A DNA stretch of 7,125 nucleotides from Acidobacteriota bacterium. GTDB lineage: Bacteria; Acidobacteriota; Terriglobia; UBA7540. This document shows positions 1-5,983 of the stretch, one piece after another. The notes under the pieces are model-generated. The model did no database searches. It was not told where the DNA came from and saw only the letters and a program-made list of their open reading frames with translations. The stretch lies in assembly GCA_021789565.1 (NCBI GenBank), contig JAJYJL010000410.1, forward strand, positions 1 to 7,125, in the 5' to 3' direction. Position 1 is the stretch's first letter, and each line of letters begins with the position of its first letter. Both the position numbers and the translations under genes were made by a program.

Positions 1-202
1 GACGCTCCAAACTCTCGAGTCCCTTTGCATGAGCTTGCCTTGATCGTACGCAACCACAGCCTCGGCTCGTTGCGTCCCCTCGACATGACCAGGACTCCCT
101 GATTGGCAGGTGCCGGCAGAATGGGGGAGGGAGGTCATGGTTGCTTTCGTTGGCGGCTGGTGGCACCATGATCTTGAGCCTTTAGTGCACGGAGGTCAGA
201 GT

Positions 203-208
203 AAGGAG
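203..208 (+). promoter_or_regulatory. Ribosome binding site that fixes the GTG start of the sigma-54 activator
   Basis: AAGGAG lies 8 bases before the GTG at 217. An in-frame TAA stop at 202-204 closes the frame immediately upstream, so no longer form of the protein is possible, and GTG 217 is the only start with a good Shine-Dalgarno sequence. Confidence 0.8.
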
Positions 209-216
209 TTTGTTCC

Positions 217-1656
217 GTGCGGTCCATTCCAGATTCACTCCCACCGCTTGCTTCTGAGCTCGGCATGCACCCGTTAACTGAGGCCGCGCTCCACGGGATT
301 ACGCGAGCTCTCGCATCAGTCGGACGTGCTTTCATCTGTCTCGACTCCTCTTTCCACATCGTGCATTTCTCGGATGTGCTCGAACGTGTCGTGGGGCGCA
401 ACGCCTCCATGACGCTCCGGGGAAAGCCGGTTGAAGAAATTCTTGGTAACGATCTCTTTGGAGCTCGCGGTCCTCTGCGTACGGCGATGCTCGAAGGGCA
501 GATGCGCGAAGGCTGGCGAGCGACTCTCCAATTTCATGACGCCGAGCCTCGCCTGGTCTCGATCACCGTTGCGCCGATGATCAGTGACTATTCAGAGATC
601 TGCGACCCAATGGTTCGATACCTCATCCTTTTGCGGCCGGCGGATGAGGAGGAGACTTGCCCGGATGCGCCCGTCTACTATGCCGGCGCCGTCGCCTGTT
701 CCCCCGCGATGCAGCGAATCTTCCGGCTTGTCGAGACTTTGCAGCACAGCGAAGCAACAGTCCTGGTTACTGGCGAAAGCGGTGTCGGCAAGGAAGTCGT
801 CGCCCGCGCTGTTCACCAGAGCTCCCCGCGCAGCAGTGGACCATTTGTTGCCGTGAACTGCGGCGCGTTGCCGGCGGACCTGCTGGAGTCCGAGCTCTTC
901 GGGCATGTCCGCGGCGCCTTCACGGGCGCCGTGCGTGATCGCGTCGGCCGTTTTGAACTTGCTTCGCAGGGCACGCTCTTTCTGGATGAGATTGGAGACC
1001 TGCCCCCCCAGTTGCAGGTGAAACTACTGCGCGTTCTTCAGGAGCGCCAGTTTGAGCGCGTTGGCGAAAGCACGTCACGAACCACAAATGCCCGGATTAT
1101 CGCGGCCACCAACGTCGACCTTCGCCTTGCCATGCGCCAGGGACGGCTGCGCGACGACCTCTACTATCGCCTGTGTGTGGTTCCGATTGAAGTCCCTCCT
1201 TTGCGCGAGCGGCGTGAGGATATTCCTCCTTTGGCAGGAAATCTCCTGAACCGTATCACCGCCCAGCACGGGCTTGTACGCCGCATCTCACCCCAGGCGA
1301 TGCGGCTGTTGCTGGACTACGCCTGGCCCGGCAATGTCCGCGAACTGACAAACGTGATGGAGTACGCAGTGGCCGTTGCGCGGATGGAGACGATTCTGCC
1401 GGAGGATCTGCCTGAGGAAATTCGGCACACACTCCCGGAGGCGACCTCTGCTGCTGCGGCGACCCCAGGTGCAGACTCTCGCGCAGTCCCTGCTGCCCCT
1501 CAATCGGTCACGATCTCTGAACCGGATGCGATCGACCGCGGCCGCATGGTGGCCGCGCTGGAAGCGCATCACTGGAAGCGCTCTGAGGCAGCCCACGCCC
1601 TGGGCATCAGCCGTTCCACGCTGTGGAGGCGGATGCGAGAGCTTCAGATCGGCTAA
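217..1656 (+). CDS. Sigma-54-dependent transcriptional activator (PAS-like sensor, AAA+, Fis-type HTH)
   Basis: This is a bacterial enhancer-binding protein of 479 residues that would use ATP hydrolysis to open sigma-54 RNA polymerase promoters. Residues about 25-125 look like a PAS-type sensory domain, and there is no receiver domain, so it is probably a one-component sensor. The AAA+ domain (about 158-400) is intact: Walker A GESGVGKE (186-193), the sigma-54 contact loop GAFTGA (233-238), Walker B LFLDEIGD (254-261), an AATN sensor I element (296-299), arginine finger region [10 protein letters not shown] (310-319), and sensor [10 protein letters not shown] (370-377). An Ala/Pro-rich linker (about 405-435) leads to a Fis-type helix-turn-helix (about 441-477, [11 protein letters not shown]). 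It starts at GTG with AAGGAG 8 bases upstream. A consensus sigma-54 promoter begins 108 bases after its stop, so the downstream FadL-like gene is the obvious target. The signal sensed is not visible; Cys41 sits in the PAS-like domain. Confidence 0.95.
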   Translation: MRSIPDSLPPLASELGMHPLTEAALHGITRALASVGRAFICLDSSFHIVHFSDVLERVVGRNASMTLRGKPVEEILGNDLFGARGPLRTAMLEGQMREGWRATLQFHDAEPRLVSITVAPMISDYSEICDPMVRYLILLRPADEEETCPDAPVYYAGAVACSPAMQRIFRLVETLQHSEATVLVTGESGVGKEVVARAVHQSSPRSSGPFVAVNCGALPADLLESELFGHVRGAFTGAVRDRVGRFELASQGTLFLDEIGDLPPQLQVKLLRVLQERQFERVGESTSRTTNARIIAATNVDLRLAMRQGRLRDDLYYRLCVVPIEVPPLRERREDIPPLAGNLLNRITAQHGLVRRISPQAMRLLLDYAWPGNVRELTNVMEYAVAVARMETILPEDLPEEIRHTLPEATSAAAATPGADSRAVPAAPQSVTISEPDAIDRGRMVAALEAHHWKRSEAAHALGISRSTLWRRMRELQIG

Positions 1657-1700
1657 GGCTCGTTCCTGAAACATTTTGATTCAACTTGCAACGGATTGAT

Positions 1701-1715
1701 GCGACGTCCTGTCGC
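1701..1715. promoter_or_regulatory. Candidate enhancer (upstream activator) site: GCGAC-N5-GTCGC palindrome
   Basis: Perfect 5-base inverted arms (1701-1705 and 1711-1715) are separated by 5 bases. The centre at 1708 lies about 84 bases before the transcription start predicted from the -24/-12 promoter, within the usual -80 to -150 range for enhancer-binding-protein sites. It lies between the activator gene and its likely target. A single short palindrome can arise by chance, so the assignment is tentative. Confidence 0.35.
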
Positions 1716-1764
1716 GTTCTGTCTCTGGATATTTCACTAAGTCCATTCATTTCAGCGCCCTCGC

Positions 1765-1782
1765 TTGGCACGCTGGTTGCAT
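1765..1782 (+). promoter_or_regulatory. Sigma-54 (RpoN) -24/-12 promoter of the FadL-like gene
   Basis: TTGGCACGCTGGTTGCAT matches the sigma-54 consensus (TTGGCAC, 5 bases, TTGCW) at every conserved base. The GG is at 1767-1768 and the GC at 1779-1780, the required 12-base spacing. Transcription should start near 1792. Because the site lies inside a reading frame that could be read from TTG 1765, it shows that the upstream part of that frame is not coding. The gene just upstream encodes a sigma-54 activator. Confidence 0.92.
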
Positions 1783-1854
1783 CATGTCGGGTCAAGGCCC
1801 GCGTCGCAATCTGTTCCAAAATTGCGGGTCAAGAAGGGTCCTGAAAGAACGATC

Positions 1855-3195
1855 ATGGCTTCCTGGAATTTCTCCCGATTGCAAGCAGGAATTTTCCTTT
1901 TATTCTTCGCTCTTGTTGTGGCACTACCGGGCAACCTCCGCGCGACCGACGGACATTTTCTGCATGGTGCCGGTCCGGTCAATGAAGCCATGGGCGGAGC
2001 CGATACGGGTCTTTGTCTTGATGCCACGGGTTCGCTCGCATGGAATCCGGCATGCTCATTTCACTTTTCCGGCAAGCGCCTGGAGTTTCACGGCACGATC
2101 TTTGTTCCATGGCGATCGCTGGGCAGCACTGTGGACGCGAATGCCTTTGGTCCCGGGATGCCCGGTGCAACCCTCAGTGGAACCACCGTCAGCCATACGG
2201 ATACCTCATTCATGCCAGGCATGGCTTTTGTCTACCATCCGCAGAGCAGCCGCAATGCTTACCACTTTGCCATGCTCGCCGTCAGCGGATTTGGTGTGGA
2301 CTACGATCAAAGCAACAACTTCAGCAATCCCATTCTCACTCCGCAAGCACCGAATGGATTTGGCTTTGGGAAACTCCGTTCCAATTACGCCTTGCTGACC
2401 ATGCCGGTTGGCTTCTCGCGTCAAGTCACAGACCAGCTTTCCGTGGGCATCTCAATTGTTCCTGCATTCTCCATGCTGAAGGTGATTCCCGCTCCATTCT
2501 CCGCTCCAGTGAGTGCGGGTAGTACGATGCCGTACTATCTGTCCGCATCAACCAACGCAAAGGCCCTCGGGATTGGTGCGCAGATTGGCGTGCACTACGC
2601 CATGAACGACAAAGTGAGCCTGGGTGTTGCCTACCATTCAAACGTGTGGTTTCAGGACTTCAAGTGGACCAGCGCCGATCTGACAGGCGCCAGGCACAAC
2701 CTCAACTTCAATATGGATCTGCCAAGCCTGGTCACCGTTGGGATCGGAGTGACACCGACCCAGTCCACTCATATTGGTGTGGATGCGCGCTGGATCGATT
2801 ACCAGAACACCTCAGGCTTCGACGAGGTTGGCTATGACCCAGATGATGCCATTTCCGGTTTCGGCTGGAAAAACATCTGGACGGTCGGCGGTGGGATTCA
2901 GCAGCGCATCACTTCCTCGACAAAGCTGATGGGCGGCTACAACTTCTCGCAGAATCCTGTGCCAGCTGCCTATACATTTTTCAACACGCCCGCGCCGGCG
3001 ATCGTGCAGCATCACCTGTCTGGTGGAATCGTTCAATCCGTGCACGGATGGGATTTGAATGCTGCCTACTATCACGCATTTAAGAATTCGATCACCGGGC
3101 CATGGATCTCTGGGCAAGGAAATATCCCGGGAACGTCCGTGACGAGCAAGATGTCAGAAAACTCCATTTCCATTGGACTCGCCAGAAGTTTTTAG
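1855..3195 (+). CDS. FadL/TodX/OmpP1-type outer-membrane channel for hydrophobic compounds
   Basis: This 446-residue protein, close to the usual FadL-family length, should be a 14-strand outer-membrane beta-barrel that passes hydrophobic molecules by lateral diffusion. It begins with a signal peptide: Arg8, hydrophobic core about 11-24, and probable cleavage after LRA (28-30). The N-terminal hatch follows with the family's G-x-G...MGGA pattern (38-49) and a WNPA segment (63-66). Alternating amphipathic strands continue to a C-terminal Phe, the usual signal for barrel insertion. ATG 1855 is chosen because the frame's earlier TTG start (1765) lies in the sigma-54 promoter. TTG 1822 is possible but has no Shine-Dalgarno, and the one for 1855 is itself weak. 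The only two cysteines, Cys54 and Cys67, are both in the hatch, the second replacing the glycine of the common NPAG motif. The substrate is unknown: fatty acids, hydrocarbons, or by context possibly elemental sulfur. Confidence 0.88.
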   Translation: MASWNFSRLQAGIFLLFFALVVALPGNLRATDGHFLHGAGPVNEAMGGADTGLCLDATGSLAWNPACSFHFSGKRLEFHGTIFVPWRSLGSTVDANAFGPGMPGATLSGTTVSHTDTSFMPGMAFVYHPQSSRNAYHFAMLAVSGFGVDYDQSNNFSNPILTPQAPNGFGFGKLRSNYALLTMPVGFSRQVTDQLSVGISIVPAFSMLKVIPAPFSAPVSAGSTMPYYLSASTNAKALGIGAQIGVHYAMNDKVSLGVAYHSNVWFQDFKWTSADLTGARHNLNFNMDLPSLVTVGIGVTPTQSTHIGVDARWIDYQNTSGFDEVGYDPDDAISGFGWKNIWTVGGGIQQRITSSTKLMGGYNFSQNPVPAAYTFFNTPAPAIVQHHLSGGIVQSVHGWDLNAAYYHAFKNSITGPWISGQGNIPGTSVTSKMSENSISIGLARSF

Positions 3196-3196
3196 C

Positions 3197-3252
3197 GTCA
3201 TCCTCCAGCCGGATTGTGCATATCTTCCGTGCGTTCCGCGCCGGAGGACGAC
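3197..3252 (+). repeat. Inverted repeat after the FadL-like gene (long-loop stem)
   Basis: GTCATCCTCC (3197-3206) pairs with GGAGGACGAC (3243-3252), 9 of 10 positions matching, around a 36-base loop. It begins two bases after the stop codon of the FadL-like gene. There is no run of T after it, so it is not a classic intrinsic terminator. It could be an RNA end structure, or chance. Confidence 0.3.
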
Positions 3253-3255
3253 TTA

Positions 3256-3280
3256 TGTGGTTTGTACGAAGCTGACCACA
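3256..3280. repeat. Inverted repeat TGTGGT-N13-ACCACA
   Basis: A 6-base perfect inverted repeat (3256-3261 with 3275-3280) with a 13-base spacer lies in the intergenic region ahead of the ArsR-type gene. It could be an operator or a small hairpin. No poly-T follows, so a terminator role is unlikely. Confidence 0.25.
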
Positions 3281-3285
3281 AAGAG

Positions 3286-3301
3286 CGTGATATCGGTCAC
3301 T
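3286..3301. promoter_or_regulatory. Candidate CRP/FNR-family box (GTGA-N6-TCAC)
   Basis: GTGA (3287-3290), six bases, then TCAC (3297-3300) reproduces the core of CRP-type sites. It lies 36 bases before the palindrome at 3337 and about 85 bases before the ArsR-type start codon, a sensible place for an activator acting on the sulfur-gene operon. No CRP/FNR-type regulator is encoded in this window. The match covers only eight bases. Confidence 0.35.
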
Positions 3302-3336
3302 GCGCATGGAAAAGGAAGGCCATACAGTTTTCTTAG

Positions 3337-3352
3337 TTGCACAATTGCGCAA
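3337..3352. promoter_or_regulatory. Candidate ArsR-type operator (TTGCACAATTGCGCAA)
   Basis: This 16-base palindrome is symmetric at 7 of 8 base pairs and ends 32 bases before the ArsR-type gene's ATG. ArsR-family repressors generally bind short palindromes overlapping their own promoters, so autoregulation of the downstream operon is the natural reading. A further partial half-site, TGCAA, follows at 3356-3360. I could not identify convincing -35/-10 elements around it. Confidence 0.45.
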
Positions 3353-3371
3353 GTATGCAACAAGCGGAATC

Positions 3372-3377
3372 GGAGGA
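3372..3377 (+). promoter_or_regulatory. Ribosome binding site that decides the ArsR-type start
   Basis: GGAGGA ends 7 bases before ATG 3385. The alternative in-frame starts TTG 3337 and ATG 3355 have no Shine-Dalgarno, and TTG 3337 lies in the palindromic operator candidate. Confidence 0.75.
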
Positions 3378-3384
3378 ATCCCGA

Positions 3385-3753
3385 ATGAAGCGCCTCATGA
3401 ACGAAGCATCGTGCGAGCTGCTGGGCGACTTTTTTGAGACGTTTGCCCACGGCACGAGAATGCGAATCTTCTGCGCATTGCAGCGGGAGCCCAAGACCGT
3501 GACCGAGATTGCCAACGAGGCAGCCGTGTCCATTCCGAATGCCTCCCAGCATCTGCGCTTGATGCGAGACAGGGGCGCTGTCATCGCGGAGAAGAAGGCG
3601 CAGAGTGTCTACTACCGGATTGCCGATCAACGCTTTATCGAAGCTGCGATTCTGATTCGCAGTGCACTCTCCGAAAGATTTCTACACACTGCGGTTCGAA
3701 CTTCCATTCACCCAACCGCAAAACAACCTTCAAAGCAACTTCAACCCGCGTGA
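3385..3753 (+). CDS. ArsR-family winged-helix repressor, probably thiol/sulfur-responsive
   Basis: This is a 122-residue DNA-binding repressor of the ArsR/SmtB family. Helices at about 11-45 lead into the helix-turn-helix, with the recognition helix near 50-64 (NASQHLRLMRDRG), and a beta-hairpin wing at 66-81 (KKAQSVYYRI). A long C-terminal helix (about 83-102) should form the dimer interface. The metal-binding ELCVCDL motif of classical ArsR is absent. The only cysteines are Cys10 and Cys30. Cys30, in RIFCAL, appears to align with the first reactive cysteine of the persulfide sensors BigR/SqrR, whereas their second, C-terminal cysteine is missing and Cys10 could take its place. The chosen ATG has GGAGGA 7 bases upstream. 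The gene heads a row of sulfur-transfer and Hdr-like genes and lies just after a palindrome, which suggests self-repression released by reactive sulfur species. Family assignment is firm; the signal is inferred. Confidence 0.88.
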   Translation: MKRLMNEASCELLGDFFETFAHGTRMRIFCALQREPKTVTEIANEAAVSIPNASQHLRLMRDRGAVIAEKKAQSVYYRIADQRFIEAAILIRSALSERFLHTAVRTSIHPTAKQPSKQLQPA

Positions 3754-3791
3754 CTGCTGCGGCAGGCACGCATGAAAGATGGAGTCATTTT

Positions 3792-4043
3792 ATGAGTGAA
3801 GCAGTTGCAATCCTCACCGCCGATAAGGTCATTGATGCCCGTGGAACAGCATGTCCAGGGCCGCTTCTTGAAGCCAAAAAGGGCATTGGCGCTGTCAAGG
3901 TCGGGCAGATCATTGAGATCAAGTCGAACGACAAGGGATCACGCAAGGATATCTCCGCGTGGGCCGGCAAAGTGGGTCATGAGTTTCTGGGGATCGTCGA
4001 GGCTGAAGGGCACGATCGCCTGTTCGTCCGTCGCAAGAAGTAG
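3792..4043 (+). CDS. tusA: TusA-family sulfur carrier protein
   Basis: This small cytoplasmic protein of 83 residues, the usual TusA length, should carry sulfur as a persulfide on a conserved cysteine. The family signature DARGTACPGPLLEAKK spans residues 15-30, with the acceptor Cys21 in the CPGP motif. The second half has the typical TusA pattern of a polar loop (SNDKGSRKDI) and an aromatic helix (WAGKVGHEFL). ATG 3792 is chosen over GTG 3750 because GGAG lies 7 bases before it and the homologous part begins there. It starts 38 bases after the ArsR-type stop and precedes the MvhD- and HdrA-like genes. TusA proteins also accompany sHdr and Dsr sulfur-oxidation clusters, so here it may deliver or accept sulfur for the complex encoded downstream rather than serve tRNA thiolation. 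Confidence 0.9.
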   Translation: MSEAVAILTADKVIDARGTACPGPLLEAKKGIGAVKVGQIIEIKSNDKGSRKDISAWAGKVGHEFLGIVEAEGHDRLFVRRKK

Positions 4044-4137
4044 CCCCTTCAAACAGAGTGACGCGGACTGCTGGGTGCTGAATAGATGGACGACGCATGT
4101 CTGAGTCGCAAACGGCAGCCGCAGGAGGAGGCTCAAG

Positions 4138-4638
4138 ATGAGCGTTCCATTCATCCCGAAAATTCTGGTTCTGGCAACCGAAAAATGCGCCTATCCAGGC
4201 GCTGATGCCGTGGGCAAGGCGCACCAGGAATATCCATCTCACGTGTATATTCTTCGCGTCCTTTCACCTGTTGTGTTTCCTGAAGACTTCTATCTTCGTA
4301 CGTACAGTCAGGGCATCGACGGCATTCTGATTGCCGCTTGCGGCTCCGACTGTCCTTATCACGGTGCTTACGACCGTCTTGCTGCGCGCATTGATCGGCT
4401 TACTACCCGCATGAATGCGGGTGGGCTTGGCATTGAACGCATTCGACTGACCGCCATTTGCACCGTGTGCATCAAGGCGTTTCTGAAAGAGATTGCCATG
4501 ATGACCGACAACCTGCAGCGGCTGGGGCCTGTCGATCGAAAGATTGCAGAGCGACTGCATCTGGAATCTCTCGAACGTCTTCAGGAGTCAGTGCGATCTG
4601 AAGAGCCGGTCGAAGTCATGCAAGGGGGTCTTTTGTGA
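4138..4638 (+). CDS. MvhD-like (hydrogenase delta/HdrA-partner) iron-sulfur protein, divergent
   Basis: This 166-residue protein resembles MvhD, the small [2Fe-2S] protein that passes electrons to HdrA. The family landmarks are recognisable: CAYPGAD (17-23), a YPSHVYILRV strand (32-41), GIDGILIAACGSDCPYH (59-75), and the GIERIRL segment (98-104). As I recall the family, the first ligand region is C-x2-C and a further cysteine follows the RV strand; here those positions are Thr14 and Ser43. The retained cysteines are Cys17, Cys68 and Cys72, and an extra CTVC pair (108/111) is present, so the cluster may be bound differently. Residues after about 130 form a charged helical tail. The start has AGGAGGAG 7 bases upstream. 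The stop overlaps the next gene's start (GTGA), which points to translational coupling with the HdrA-like protein. The 94 bases before it hold nothing clear beyond the ribosome site. Confidence 0.8.
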   Translation: MSVPFIPKILVLATEKCAYPGADAVGKAHQEYPSHVYILRVLSPVVFPEDFYLRTYSQGIDGILIAACGSDCPYHGAYDRLAARIDRLTTRMNAGGLGIERIRLTAICTVCIKAFLKEIAMMTDNLQRLGPVDRKIAERLHLESLERLQESVRSEEPVEVMQGGLL

Positions 4639-5948
4639 ACACCGCGATTGATTCCAGCTACTCTCCCGACGTCGTCGTCATTGGCGCAGGGATCGCCGGG
4701 TTACAGTCTGCACTCGATCTGGCCGATCAAGGGATGAGCGTCCTGGTCGTTGAGCGCAATGCGAGCATCGGCGGGCACATGATCGAACTTAGCAAAGTCT
4801 TTCCCACGCTGGATTGCGCCAGTTGTATTACGACGCCAAAGATGTCTGCAGCGGCGCACCATCCGAATATTCAGATCCTGACCTATACGGAGGTGGAGTC
4901 GATCGAATCCATCGAAGCACATCATGTGGTGCGGCTCCTCCAGAAGCCAACCTATGTGAACTTCGACAAATGCATCGGTTGCCGGCTTTGCGAATATGCA
5001 TGCGACACAGAGTACCCGGATCCCTTTGAGCAGGGTCTTGGTTCGGTTCGCGCCATCGCGGTCCCGTTTACCAACGCCATTCCGCAAAAGGCGGTGCTCG
5101 ATGCGGAGCATTGCGGCACTTGCGGCACCTGCGCGCGCGTGTGCCCGACCGGAGCGATTGAGTTCGATCAGCAGCCACGGCGGCTAAACATTCACACGGA
5201 TGCGGTCATCCTTGCGACTGGATTTCAGCTGAATGCAGTCACGATCAAGCCGCAGTATCACGCCAGCCTCAGCCGCGACATCATTTCACCGCTCACGCTG
5301 GAGCGCCTTCTGGCGCCCCACGGACCTTATGGGCGAGTGCTTCGGCCCTCCGACGGAAAAATCCCTTCTTCAATTGCATTTGTGCAATGCGCTGGCTCGC
5401 GCGACGAGTCGATCGGCGTCCCCTACTGTTCACGGGTGTGCTGCATGTACGCCATCAAGCAGGCCATGCTGTTGTCCGGAGCTCTTCCGCTGGCAGACAT
5501 CACCATCTACTACATGGACATTCGGGCCTTTGGTAAAGGGTATGAGCAGTTCTATCAGACTGCCAAAGCAATGGGCATCAACTTTGTCCGGGGCAAGGTT
5601 GCTCGGATTCAGCCCGTCGGTGGAGGCGATCTGTCGGTGCTGGTGGAGACCACAGAAGATGCCGAGAACCCCATGCAGGAACATCGTCACGACTTGGTTG
5701 TACTTGCACAGGGGATGGTTCCCGGCTGGAATCCGAAGGGGATTGTCAACACAGCCTGCGCGGGAGACGGCTTTGTGGCAACGCCGCAGTTGACGGCGCC
5801 AACCGCTACCACGGTCCCCGGCATATTCACTGCCGGCGCAGCGGCGGGACCCAAGGATATTGTCGACAGCATTGCAGAGGCTGGAGCCGCAGCCATGCAG
5901 GCCAGCGAGTATTTGTATCAGAAGCGATCCTTAACCTGCGTTGGGTGA
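4635..5948 (+). CDS. HdrA-like FAD and 2x[4Fe-4S] oxidoreductase (QmoA/HdrA core)
   Basis: This 437-residue cytoplasmic flavoprotein is related to the core of heterodisulfide reductase subunit A and to QmoA. A Rossmann FAD site comes first (GAGIAG 17-22, Glu40), followed by the HdrA signature FPTLDCASC (56-64). An inserted ferredoxin module carries two [4Fe-4S] motifs: Cys113/116/119/123 and Cys160/163/166/170, the latter with the classic CP ending. The second flavin half contains QCAGSR (251-256), YCSRVCCMYAIKQA (264-277) and a closing TAGAAAGPKDI segment (399-409). The N-terminal HdrA domain and the C-terminal ferredoxin of methanogen HdrA are missing. GTG 4635 is chosen because AAGGGGG lies 6 bases upstream and it overlaps the MvhD-like stop. 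The protein probably receives or splits electron pairs through FAD with the MvhD-like partner. The family is clear; whether it bifurcates electrons or oxidises a sulfur carrier is not. Confidence 0.9.
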   Translation: MNTAIDSSYSPDVVVIGAGIAGLQSALDLADQGMSVLVVERNASIGGHMIELSKVFPTLDCASCITTPKMSAAAHHPNIQILTYTEVESIESIEAHHVVRLLQKPTYVNFDKCIGCRLCEYACDTEYPDPFEQGLGSVRAIAVPFTNAIPQKAVLDAEHCGTCGTCARVCPTGAIEFDQQPRRLNIHTDAVILATGFQLNAVTIKPQYHASLSRDIISPLTLERLLAPHGPYGRVLRPSDGKIPSSIAFVQCAGSRDESIGVPYCSRVCCMYAIKQAMLLSGALPLADITIYYMDIRAFGKGYEQFYQTAKAMGINFVRGKVARIQPVGGGDLSVLVETTEDAENPMQEHRHDLVVLAQGMVPGWNPKGIVNTACAGDGFVATPQLTAPTATTVPGIFTAGAAAGPKDIVDSIAEAGAAAMQASEYLYQKRSLTCVG

Positions 5949-5983
5949 TTGTTACGAATGTGAGCCAGCGTGAGAGGAAGACG

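Noticed and set aside
1..86. Possible - strand gene starting at 86 and leaving the left edge, with a GGGAG-like ribosome site at about 95-99
   Set aside because: Only 28 codons are visible and the residues match nothing I know; it needs sequence to the left of the window.
1..102. Open + strand frame entering from the left edge (33 codons, TGA at 100-102), possibly the end of an upstream gene
   Set aside because: Too short, no recognisable motif, and the other frames are similarly uninformative.
103..120. Second possible sigma-54 promoter (TTGGCAGGTGCCGGCAGA) ahead of the activator
   Set aside because: The GG-to-GC spacing is 11 rather than 12 and the -12 element is poor.
1288..1674. 128-residue - strand reading frame across the end of the activator gene
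   Set aside because: It lies antisense to the conserved AAA+/HTH region, is low-complexity basic, and has no recognisable domain.
1765..1854. N-terminal 30-residue extension of the FadL-like protein from TTG 1765
   Set aside because: It overlaps the sigma-54 promoter and would place a basic stretch ahead of an otherwise normal signal peptide.
1784..2398. 204-residue + strand reading frame overlapping the FadL-like gene
   Set aside because: Its ATG lies before the predicted transcription start at 1792, it has no family features, and it is a shadow of the real gene.
3197..3252. Rho-independent terminator after the FadL-like gene
   Set aside because: The inverted repeat has a 36-base loop and no T run follows, so it is listed only as an inverted repeat.
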